Positions 6,778 to 16,200 of a stretch of 16,941 nt of DNA are shown here, piece by piece (positions within the stretch are counted from its first letter, which is position 1; each line of letters starts with the position of its first letter). This stretch comes from Phycisphaerales bacterium UBA1845 (lineage in GTDB: Bacteria > Planctomycetota > Phycisphaerae > UBA1845). A program made the translations under genes and the position numbers. The stretch covers positions 1-16,941 of the forward strand of contig DDIR01000070.1 in the NCBI GenBank assembly GCA_002338715.1, given 5' to 3'. Below the pieces are notes generated by a model. That model searched no databases. It worked only from the letters and a program-made list of their open reading frames with translations, and was not told the DNA's origin.

Positions 6778-9099
6778 TTACTGGGGCGTGGAAGGCGATT
6801 CGGACTGTACTGTCGATGGTGTGCGGGAAGTTGAGATTCCCTTGCGCAAGGCGTCGAATTGCTGGCGAATGAGATGCCCGGCGGGGAGCAATTCGATTCG
6901 ACTCTGGAGTGATTCGGTGAGACTCCATGCGTCGTTGGGGCGCTGCATGCTTGTCAGCATTCTCACTTTTTCGATTTCGCACATCAGCGTGAATGGCGCG
7001 TCGCGTCCATCCGGATACAGTTCGATCAACCGATCCAGCAACGCCATTGCGTCGTCGTGTAGACCGCTTCGATACTGCGCTTGGGCGTAGGCGGCTGCGA
7101 ATCGATAGGGAGCGATCAACTGGTCCGCGCCCTGACGGCAAAGTTCTTCCCACTGCATCAATCTGGATTTGCCCACAAAATTGGGAGCCAAAACCGCAAG
7201 TCTTCGTTCGATCGACTGATCCAAAAACGCGAGCCCGGACGGTTCCGCATTGTCTTTACCACCGTGAATCTCGCGCAGTTCACCCATGATCCAAAGCAAC
7301 CGGGACTCGCACAATCGATCGCCGACTTGTTGCGCACGTGTCAGGGCGGATTGGAGTACATGGTCGGCTTCTTCGTAACGACTCAGACGGACAAGAAGCG
7401 TTACGTATTCGACAGTGGTCAGCGTCCACGCCTTGCGACTCGAATCTGACGCCCCATCCAGAACGGCTTGAGCCTGCCCCATCGCGGAAAGCGCTTCATC
7501 CGGTCGATCTTGTTCCAGCAGAAATTCGGCAAACGTGCGCAGCGTCATCGCGCGCCCATTGGGATTGCCTCCGTCCAATGATTGAGACAGTTTCAGGCTG
7601 TCATTGAACAATTGCTCAACTTTTTGCGACGACAAGGCGTGTGTCTTCCAACCGGAGTAGACGTACTCCGTCAACGCATCGGCGAACTCGGGCGAATGTT
7701 GGCCATGCACTTGCTCGATGAAGTTCTTTGAACGTTCGGAATACTCAACGGCCCGCGCGTCGCCATGCAGTGCCGCGACCGTTCCCCGCGTACGATAAGC
7801 CGCAGCCAGGGTCGGCCACGCTTCACGCCCCAACGGCTCACCAAACTCAATGGCTTTGATCGCCTGCTCTTCCGCTCGGTTCCACATACCAAAACTGGCG
7901 AACCGTTTCGCGAGTGTTTGATGAAGTTCCGCAAGCGTGTTGGCCGGCACATCTTCGGCTCGACCGAGTCGCTCCGCGGCTTGGATTAAGGCATCCGCCA
8001 CGGTAATCGACGACGACGGGACAGCATCTTCGCGCGGTGTCAGCGCCCCTTCGAAAAGTCTCTGCACGGCACTTGCCCGCTCCGCCTCGGACTTGTACCG
8101 ATGCGTCTGCACACCAAGGAATACCGTCAGCACGATCAGCGCGGCAGCGGTGAGCGCCACACTGAGCGAAGCGGCTGGTCGTCGCCTGACCACGCGAACC
8201 ATTCGTTGAAACGCATTTGCGTTTCGTGCGGAAACAGGTTGGCCCAAGAGCCACGACAACAGGTCCGCTTCGAGCGCATTGACGGACGCATAACGATCTT
8301 CCGGTAGCGCTTGGGTTGCCTTGGCCGCAATCGCTCGCAGGTCCCGATCACCCCGGCCAACCGACTGCCACGCTTTGTTAAACATCAGTCCAAGCGAATA
8401 AACATCGCTTCGAACGTCGGATAGCGCCGCACCATTTGCGAGTTGTTCGGGCGCAGCGTACTCGACTGTGCCCACAAACTGACCGTCCCGCGTCACGTCT
8501 GAATGTTCCTGCGTTTCAAACTTGGCCAATCCGAAATCAAGCACGTAGGGTCGTCCGTCCGCGTCGACAAGCACGTTGGAAGGTTTCAAATCACGGTGGA
8601 TGATGCCGCGTTGGTGCGCGTGGTGGACCGCGTTGCAAGCGTCGATGGATGCGCGAACAATGTCACGAATTTTTCTGTGCGGCGCGTGCGCCCATTGAAC
8701 AAACGGAAGGCCATCCACCCAGCGCATGATCAATGTCGGTTCACCGTCCAGCAATTCCGCACCGTAAAGAACAACGATCGAAGGGTGCTCCAATCGCGAT
8801 GTCGCTTCGATCTCACGTTGAAACCGCGCGATCACCGATGCCGGGGCCAAGCGCCCCGCCCGCACGAGCTTCAACGCAACGTATCGCTTCGTGGATGTGT
8901 CAAATGCGCGATACACAACGCTCTGCCCACCGCGGGCAACTTCGGATACAAGCTCGTAGGTTCCGAGTCGGCCCAACTCACCCGGTTCCATCGCCGCCCG
9001 TAACATGGTGAGCCATCCCTCGCCTTCGCCGTCGAATGGGAAGACGGCCAACTCAGGATCGTGCAGGCGAGTTTTCTTCGCGTCATTCTCGGTCCACAT
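6778..9099 (-). CDS. Transmembrane Hanks-type Ser/Thr protein kinase with helical-repeat C-terminal region
   Basis: 773 residues. The ATG at 9099 has a GAGG-type ribosome binding site and overlaps the end of the sigma factor gene by 17 bases; the longer in-frame start at 9150 lies deep within that gene. Kinase domain about 45-285: glycine loop V-A-R-G-G-Q-S-V-V-Y (54-63), Lys77 in V-A-L-K-L, Glu96 of helix C, catalytic H-R-D-L-K-P-S-N with Asp170, D-F-G at 188-190 and A-P-E at 216-218. The catalytic residues are intact, but the loop has only the middle of its three usual glycines. R-R-R then a hydrophobic segment (about 309-331) anchors it; the remaining 440 residues are helical with TPR-like pairs and would be extracytoplasmic. 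The layout matches planctomycete receptor-like kinases that pair with ECF sigma factors. The substrate is unknown; the adjacent sigma factor is a reasonable guess. Confidence 0.92.
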   Translation of the reverse strand: MWTENDAKKTRLHDPELAVFPFDGEGEGWLTMLRAAMEPGELGRLGTYELVSEVARGGQSVVYRAFDTSTKRYVALKLVRAGRLAPASVIARFQREIEATSRLEHPSIVVLYGAELLDGEPTLIMRWVDGLPFVQWAHAPHRKIRDIVRASIDACNAVHHAHQRGIIHRDLKPSNVLVDADGRPYVLDFGLAKFETQEHSDVTRDGQFVGTVEYAAPEQLANGAALSDVRSDVYSLGLMFNKAWQSVGRGDRDLRAIAAKATQALPEDRYASVNALEADLLSWLLGQPVSARNANAFQRMVRVVRRRPAASLSVALTAAALIVLTVFLGVQTHRYKSEAERASAVQRLFEGALTPREDAVPSSSITVADALIQAAERLGRAEDVPANTLAELHQTLAKRFASFGMWNRAEEQAIKAIEFGEPLGREAWPTLAAAYRTRGTVAALHGDARAVEYSERSKNFIEQVHGQHSPEFADALTEYVYSGWKTHALSSQKVEQLFNDSLKLSQSLDGGNPNGRAMTLRTFAEFLLEQDRPDEALSAMGQAQAVLDGASDSSRKAWTLTTVEYVTLLVRLSRYEEADHVLQSALTRAQQVGDRLCESRLLWIMGELREIHGGKDNAEPSGLAFLDQSIERRLAVLAPNFVGKSRLMQWEELCRQGADQLIAPYRFAAAYAQAQYRSGLHDDAMALLDRLIELYPDGRDAPFTLMCEIEKVRMLTSMQRPNDAWSLTESLQSRIELLPAGHLIRQQFDALRKGISTSRTPSTVQSESPSTPQ

Positions 9100-9700
9100 G
9101 CCGATCCTCTTCCGCGATTTGCTCCGCGACGATTTCGCGCAGTTCAGCACGGATGCGCTGCTTGACTTTCTTCACCGCTTCAACGGACATCTCAAACGAC
9201 GCTGCAACGTCAGCCGTCTTCTCGCCGGCGAGCAATCGATCAAATACTTCGATGCTCCGCGGTTTGTGCGACTTTCGCAGCGTTTCAAAAGCCCGCCGCA
9301 GATGATGCTCGCACCAATGGCGGTCCCACAGGTCAGCCGTCGCGTCATGATCGCCTGACTCGACCGAGCTCAATTGGTCGACGTCGATGAGTGGTAGCGG
9401 GATTCCGCGTCCGGGGGGACATTGCTTCACACGGAAAACGGCATTTCGAACCGCCCGTCCAAGATATGTGCGAAATCGTCCCCGGGCTGGGTCATATTGA
9501 AAGGAACGCATCGACGAGGAAAGGTTCAACATAACCAACTGCCGAACATCTTCCGCATCGCTGTGCTGAAGGCGAAGGCTGCGACAGTACCGGGTGATCA
9601 GATCGCCATACCGCGATTCAAATTCCCGCCAGGCATCGTGGTCATCCGGATTGCGCACCCGCGAAAGCAAGGACGGGCGGGTTAGACTGGTACTGGTCAT
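9083..9700 (-). CDS. ECF-type sigma-70 family RNA polymerase sigma factor
   Basis: 205 residues from the ATG at 9700. This start is preferred to the upstream ATG at 9850 because M-T-S-T-S-L-T-R-P-S-L-L-S-R-V-R matches the usual beginning of planctomycete ECF factors (S-x-T-R-x-S-L-L-x-R-L-R) and because a promoter-like element lies inside the longer frame; the ribosome binding site is weak. Region 2 spans about 24-92, including D-A-E-D-V-R-Q and a R-F-R-T-Y-L core-binding/-10 part. Region 4 spans about 131-190, with the helix-turn-helix near 161-184. There is no adjacent anti-sigma factor gene; instead the kinase follows with a 17-base overlap, suggesting control by phosphorylation (inference; known for some ECF-kinase pairs). 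Targets are unknown; the divergent giant gene is a candidate. Confidence 0.92.
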   Translation of the reverse strand: MTSTSLTRPSLLSRVRNPDDHDAWREFESRYGDLITRYCRSLRLQHSDAEDVRQLVMLNLSSSMRSFQYDPARGRFRTYLGRAVRNAVFRVKQCPPGRGIPLPLIDVDQLSSVESGDHDATADLWDRHWCEHHLRRAFETLRKSHKPRSIEVFDRLLAGEKTADVAASFEMSVEAVKKVKQRIRAELREIVAEQIAEEDRHVDRE

Positions 9701-9784
9701 TTCAATGCTCGCGCAACCTCGATGTCGACCCCGATTGCTGTTTTCTTTTCCAATGCTTCTGCACCGCTCTTTGCTGGTTGGGTC

Positions 9785-9814
9785 ATTGTAAGCCCAACGG
9801 TCACGGATCTCCAA
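9785..9814 (-). promoter_or_regulatory. Putative sigma-70-like promoter for the sigma factor/kinase operon
   Basis: On the minus strand TTGGAG (-35 like, 3 of 6) is followed after 18 bases by TACAAT (-10 like, 5 of 6). It would start transcription near 9778, giving a leader of about 80 bases before the ATG at 9700. It lies inside the longer reading frame from 9850, which favours the shorter start. Weak -35 match. Confidence 0.35.
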
Positions 9815-10030
9815 AACCTTAGCCGCAAACGCTTTATGGATTGAGTGCATTGAGTTGATTTTGGATTTGGAAGGATTCGGAATCTACGAATGAATTTGGT
9901 AGCGATCGAATGATTGCTTCCATTCCTTATGCACTTATTGCATGGTTTCCAAAGTCGGCAGAAGTGCCGCCAAATGTCATTTGCGCATGCCACCTGACCC
10001 CAAGCATGCAGCACCTGCGCAAGTACCCTC

Positions 10031-10060
10031 TTGACTCACGAACCTCAATTACGCTACAGT
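10031..10060 (+). promoter_or_regulatory. Putative sigma-70-like promoter for the plus-strand giant gene leader
   Basis: TTGACT (5 of 6 to the -35 consensus) and TACAGT (4 of 6 to the -10 consensus) are separated by 18 bases. Transcription would begin near 10067, giving a leader of about 210 bases before the ATG at 10277, with the terminator-like hairpin at 10096-10134 inside it. Confidence 0.35.
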
Positions 10061-10095
10061 CATTGTCGCAAAGGCTGGTTGCGTGGGAGGAAAGT

Positions 10096-10134
10096 GAGAG
10101 TGAGGCCCAGGGTTGGGTCGCGCTCTTTTTTTTT
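10096..10134 (+). terminator. Intrinsic terminator-like hairpin inside the leader of the giant gene
   Basis: GAGAGTG (10096-10102) and GGCCCA (10104-10109) pair with TGGGTC (10114-10119) and CGCTCTT (10121-10127) around a GGGT loop, with one internal mismatch (A103/G120) and two G-T wobbles, followed by nine T residues (10126-10134). This is the classic shape of a plus-strand rho-independent terminator. No plus-strand gene lies upstream in the window, so it would act on a short leader transcript: an attenuator or the end of a small RNA. A smaller hairpin (CGCAA/TTGCG, 10067-10083) precedes it. Confidence 0.6.
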
Positions 10135-10276
10135 GCTCTCTTGGAAATATTGCTCTCGTAACGCGCTGCGTAGCCGGGCAAGGTTGCAATTCAGTCGCGC
10201 CCACCGTACACACGCAAAGCAATGCCAAATCGGCGTGCGGAAATTCATTTCTGCTCTTAATTTGAAGGATTATTCC

Positions 10277-13200
10277 ATGAAACGGTATTGGATGACGTGT
10301 GCGCTTGCTTGTGTATCGCTTTTGGGCGTTGCGATGCCGGTACATGCCACAGTGGTCGGCTCGCTCCAAAGCGAACTATCTGATGCGGGGCAGAATCCAA
10401 CAACGACAGGCTCGTTTACCAACTTGCCGATCGATGGTTCGTGGGTCGTGCTCGAAGAACTGATGACGGAAGGCTCGTTCTACTCCCCGATCTTTTCCTA
10501 CACGTCAGCCACCCCGGTTCAGTTGGACGTCACCGACCTGTTCGTCGTGTCCGATCAGAACGAGGTTTATCTCGACGGTTTGCTGCACGGAACCACACCG
10601 CTGGAGCCGGATTGGCAGTCATTGTTTCCAGCAGTCGGTCCCCTCGATGGTCCCTACACATCGGACCCCGATCTCGCTTGGACGCTCCCCGAATTCAGCA
10701 AGGACACATACGTCCTCCCGTCGGGCACGCATATTCTTACGTTCCGTAACATCCATATTCCATTGGACGAAGAGAACGTCCCCTTCAGCGATGGCACCGT
10801 CGCGTTCCGCCTCGTTCCGGAGCCTGCGACCGGGTTGTTGCTGCTTGTCGGTATTGCGTTCGGTGCACGCTCGCGACGACAACGGAACACATGCCGCATC
10901 GACCGCGATTTGAAACGCAATGCCCAAGGCTCGCGGTTGATCGTCCGCGGTTTGGTCTCGGCTGTGCTTTGCGGACTGGTAGCCGACATCGCCCAGGCGG
11001 GCACACCCTGCGGATCGCTCGAGGCAGACGTTGTCGCAAACGCGCTGGAGATCACCGGCACATCCGGTCCGGACAGCGTCCGCGTTGCCATCAGCGCAAG
11101 CGATTCAGACGTGGTGGAAGTCTTTACACCGGCTTCTTCAACCACCGCCAGTTGCAGCTTCGATTCCAATGTGACACCGTTTGACACCATCCGTGTCACC
11201 AGCGGAGATGGCGCTGATCTGATTGTCTTCGACGATTCCAATGGCATTGTGTCCGATTCCTGGACGATCGAAATCGACACCGGAAACGGTGACAACATCG
11301 CCCTGGGCGGCCTCGACGTGAGCGAGGTTCCGCTGAATGATGCGCTGACAATGTTGGACACGCTTCAACAAGCCCGCGACTTGATCGACCGCGTGCTTGA
11401 ACTTGTGGACGTTTCATCGACGGGCTGCCAAACGGTGCCGTGTCTGGTGTCGAACGCAGCCGAAGCCGCAAAGCTCACCGGTACCGATCTGATCATCCCC
11501 ACGGGCGAATACGTCCGCGACATCAATGGCGAACTCATTCAGCCGACGGCTGCTGTTGTGCACGATGCCCACGACCGGTTGGCCAGCTATCTCCAATCGT
11601 TCGTGGCGAGCGATGTACTTGACATTACCACGAATGCCCAGGAATTCTCGGCTGACGTGGAAGTCATGGTCGATGAGTTCGAGTTGCTTTTTCCCATCGC
11701 CCAGGGACTTCTCGGGCGTGCGGAACTGCTCTACACCCGCGCAGAAAACATGGGGTTGAACGCGCAGAACGGTGATGGCGTTCAGGTTTTCAGACAGACG
11801 GTGGAAAGCCATGTACTGACCATCGAACAACTGTCCGAGCTCTGCCCGGAAGATGTCGAGCCGGTTGAGACCGAGTTCGACGAAGACCTGCAGGATCCCA
11901 CCGGGCTGACTTCCTTTTCGTTCTATTGCGCGGAGTTGGAACGACGCGTTGAAGCACTTGAAGCGATCGTCGATGACACCGAAGCAAGCGTCGACGCGAT
12001 CGAAGCCGAAGGCGATACGCTGGAGGCAGATGGCGACACCCTCGAAGTCGACGCGGACGCACTGGGTGACGATGAAAATCCCACGTCCGATGTTTCACTG
12101 CTCATGGCCGACAGCGATGCATTGGTTGTCTCGGGCGATGCATTAAGCACGTCAGCCGACGCCATCAACGCAGATTGGGAGCAGTGGATCGCCATCCAGG
12201 AAGCCGACCTCGAAAGTCGCGGCGACAACATGCACGACCGCGGACAGACCGAGGTGCTTGCGGCTGGCGAAACACTCAAGACTTACGTCGACACGAATGT
12301 TGAAGATGTCGCCGAGGCGATTGAAACAGAAGCGATGTCCATCCTGGCGGATCTTGATGCGCTGATGGTCGTCGCCGCCCCCCTGTTGGAAGGCACGTCG
12401 GCGCGAAGTGCGACGGGCAACGAAGATCGCGGAACGGGTGGATGCACCATCACGACGACGCACACGATCAGCGGCGGTTCGGGTGTGAACGTGCTGGTGG
12501 GAACGCCCGGAAACGACCTCATTACCGGTGGAAACAACCTCGACCTGATCATCGGAGGCCCTGGCGACGACCGACTCCTTGGACTTGGCGGTAATGACCT
12601 GATCTTCGGCGGCGGTGGAAACAACGAAATTCGCGGTGGCGATGACACCGACATACTCATCGGCGCGAGTGGAAACGATTGCATTTACGGCGGCAATGGT
12701 CAGACAATCTCCGCAGGCCCGCTAAGCGTCGAGCTCGGCGATCTGTACTTCGGACTGGATGGCGACGACTTGATTGCCAGCGGCGAAACCGAAGTCGACG
12801 AAGTGGTCGGAATCGATTTCGTGCTCGCAGGCGGCGGCGATGATCGGGTTCGCGTCAGTCACGGCGGCAACATCGACGTTGGCGTCTTTGAATTCGATTT
12901 CGGCAACTTGGTTTTTGGTCAAGGTGGCGAAGACGACATTGTCGTCCTTGATGGAATCGATCTGGTCTTTGGCGGCGATGAAAACGACGCCATCACCACC
13001 GGCCAAGGTTCGCTCATCACCATTGGTCCAGGCACCGGCACGTTCCGAGTCGCGCTTGGCGATTTGATATTCGGCGGGACCGGAAACGACACCATCAATG
13101 GTGACGATCCCGATGCCGATCGTGCCGGTGATGATATCGACTTCATCTTCGGGCGCGATGGCAACGACGTGATCGCCGGCTTTGGCGGCGGTTTGCTGAG

Positions 13201-16200
13201 CGTCGGTCCAGCCAGCAATCCAACTTTTGAAATTGACCTGGGCAACCTCATCTTCGGAAGCACAGGCGATGATGAAATCTCGACGCTCGACGGCATCGAC
13301 GTCATCTTCGGCGGCGAAAACGACGATAACATTTCAACCGGCAAGGGCGCGAGGCTTGCGCTCGGCAGCAACAGCAACGGGTTCCGCCTCGACCTTGGCG
13401 ATCTGATTTTCGCTGGCCCAGGCAACGACACGGTCGAAAGCGATGACCCGGATGGCGATCGTGAAGACGACGACATCGACGTCATTTTCGGCGCGGAAGG
13501 CAACGACATCATCTCCGGTTTCGGCGGCGGTTTGCTCAGCATCGGCGACGAAAGCGATCCGGACTTCGAACTGCGTCTCGGTAATGTCATCTTCGGCGGC
13601 GACGGCGACGACAACATCACCACGCTTGACGGTATCGACTTGATTTTCGCCGGTGCGGACAACGACACTGCCGCGGCAGGCAAGGGCGATCGAATCGAAA
13701 TCGACGACGCCTTCGCGCTGGACTTCGGCGACCTCATCTTCGGACAAACCGGCAACGATATTCTGCACGGCGACCAAGCCGATCCGTCGGACGAAAGTGA
13801 CGGAATCGATCTGATTTTCTGCGGTGTGGGCAATGATCAGGCGTATGGCGGAACGGGTGGAAACATCGAACTTCCCAGTCAGAATTTCTGCCTGCTGTTT
13901 GGCAATCTGATCTTTGGCGGCGACGGCGACGACGTGCTGCGCGGCGACTATCTCAACTGGGATACCAACGATTTGGAAGGCGGTATCGACCTCATCTTCG
14001 GAAGGGACGGCAACGACACGATTGAGGGCAGTGAAGGATCGCTCATCATCATCGGCGACATCAGCACCGCGCAAGCGATCATCATCGGGTTTGGCAACAT
14101 TCTCTTTGGCGGCGATGGCAACGATATCATTCGAGGCGCGAACGAAGCCCCCCTATGTCCCGGGGAAAACCAGGACCTCGATAACGTCTTCAGTTCGCTG
14201 GGCATCACGGACCTGTCCGGGGCAGCCGACCTGATCTTCGCCAGTTCGGGCGACGACACAGTGGAAGCGTACAACGGTATCGACTTCGTATTCGGTAGCG
14301 GTGGTAACGACATGCTGCACGCCGACCATGGCGGATTGGTTGTGGTTCCCATCAGCGGTATCCCAACGCCGATCGCCCTCGGAAACCTGATGTTCGGCAG
14401 CGACGGAACCGACACCATCACCAGCCTTGGGCGTCTCTTGACGATTGCCATCCCCCCCATCGAGATCGATCTGCTCTTCGGTGGAAAGTGCGACGACAAT
14501 ATCTCAGCCGGTGATGGCTTTAACCTCGTCTTCGGAAACCTCGCCGACGACACCATCACCGCAGGCGACGGCGTCAATATCCTGTTTGGCAGCAAAGGCA
14601 AAGACGTCATTGAAGCTGGCTCGGGGCTGAACGTCGTATTCGGCGGCCGTGACGATGACGACCTTACCGCAGGGCACGGCGTCAATGTCATGTTCGGCAA
14701 CCGCGAAAAAGACATTCTCAATGCTGGTGCCGGCCTCAACGTGTTGTTCGGTAACAAAGACGACGACATCATCAATTCCGGTCCTGGCTTGAACTTGCTT
14801 TTCGGCAACTCCGGAGAGGACCAGGTCGTTGGCGGTTCCGGACTGTACCTCGGGTTTGGTGGACGCGGTAACGACGAAGTCGTGGGCGGTAGCGGACTTA
14901 CGCTGCTGTTTGGCGGCGCAGGCGAGGACGAAGTGACTGCCGGCGCTGGTTTGTGTCTGGCGTTCGGAAGTTCCGGACACGACATCATTTCCTCCGGATC
15001 AGGATTGTCGCTGCAGTTCGGCGGTAAAGACGACGACCGTTTGAAATTCCCATCGGGTCTGAGTCTGCTGTTCGGCGGAAAGCAATCTGACATTCTGGAA
15101 ACCAGCGGTGGCGGTTTGCTGCTGGCATTCGGCGGTTCCGACAACGACGTCATCAAGGGCGGGGGCGGACTGAACCTGCTCTTTGGTGGCCATCACAACG
15201 ACCAGTTCTTCGGCGGTGGCGGTGTAAACATCGGATTTGGCGGGCGCGATGATGACGTCATGCGAGGCGCTGGCAGCGCTGACTTCCTCTTCGGTGGTGT
15301 CGGTACCGACATCATCTCTGGTGGCAGTTCGGTGGATTTCATTTTCGGCGGCAGAGGTAATGACAGCCTCGTTGGCGATAACGGTAAGGACTTCCTATTC
15401 GGCGGGCGAAACAACGACGTCGTCCGCAGCGGCGGCGATGGAAACACGCGCGATTTCCTTTTCGGAAACCGTGGCGACGACAACCTCTATGGCTGCAATG
15501 ACAAAGACCGACTCTTTGGTGGACGCGGAAGCGACAACAAAGATCGCGAAAACTGTGACGGTTTGACACTGCCCGCGCCCGCTCGCGGCGAGGTCCGCGG
15601 AAGAGTCATGATCGACACCACCGGTGATGGCATTGGCGACACGCCGCACGTCGGTGTGACGGTTACCGTCGGCTCACTGTCGGCAGTCACCGGAAGCGAC
15701 GGTCGCTATCGAATGGTTGGACTTGCGCCAGGCAGCTACACCACAGCTCAGACCGTGCCATCTGGTTACATTCAGATTTCCACTCCCGCGACATACGCCA
15801 TTTCGATCGGTTCCATGGGTGTGGACCTCTATCTTGATCGCGATTTCGTCAACCGCGAGCCCTGCTTCATCGCACCCGACGCGCTGAGTTGCATCGGTAC
15901 CGGTTGCGATCCACAGAATCCGGGATGCCAAGCCGTGGCGTTGCAGCCGACGCTTCGGTGTGCGGATAGCGGTGAAATCTGCGGCGGCGATTCCGATTGT
16001 CCGTGCAGCGAATGTGTGCCTTCGTGGGAAGTCGTCGAATGCCAGTGCAACCCCGATTGTTACTTCACGGATATTCCCTTCGATGGAGAAGTCGATCCGT
16101 CGTGCAGCATTTGCTTCGACGGTGGACAGGTATTCGCGTGCGAATTGGATGAGGGCGTAAACGATCTGTACCACTGCGAATGTCCGGGAATCGGAGCATG

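Larger units (their letters stand above)
9701..10276. promoter_or_regulatory. Divergent control region between sigma factor and plus-strand giant gene
   Basis: This stretch of 576 bases separates two divergent starts. It holds the minus-strand promoter candidate, the plus-strand promoter candidate, the leader hairpins and an AAGGA ribosome binding site 7 bases before the ATG at 10277. The giant gene's frame is open upstream back to a stop at 9995, and a GTG at 10094 follows GGAGG, but nothing there resembles a protein. No other gene is supported here. Confidence 0.5.

Noticed and set aside
10870..10950. A missed stop or frameshift joining two separate genes at the plus-strand junction
   Set aside because: The frame was followed codon by codon across the junction with no stop and no shift, and the other giant gene shows the same arrangement independently. 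It cannot be fully excluded without a second assembly.
12919..13833. Minus-strand open frame of 304 codons
   Set aside because: Same antisense shadow effect of the Gly/Asp/Ile codons of the plus-strand repeats.
13948..15156. Minus-strand open frame of 402 codons opposite the RTX repeats
   Set aside because: It is antisense to a repeat region with strong codon regularity; the product is a monotonous Pro/Ser/Leu sequence mirroring the 54-base period, with no ribosome binding site or domain.
14477..15562. Regular 54-base periodicity as a possible CRISPR or satellite array
   Set aside because: The period is coding, in one open frame, with diverged DNA copies and conserved amino-acid positions; there are no identical direct repeats with unique spacers.
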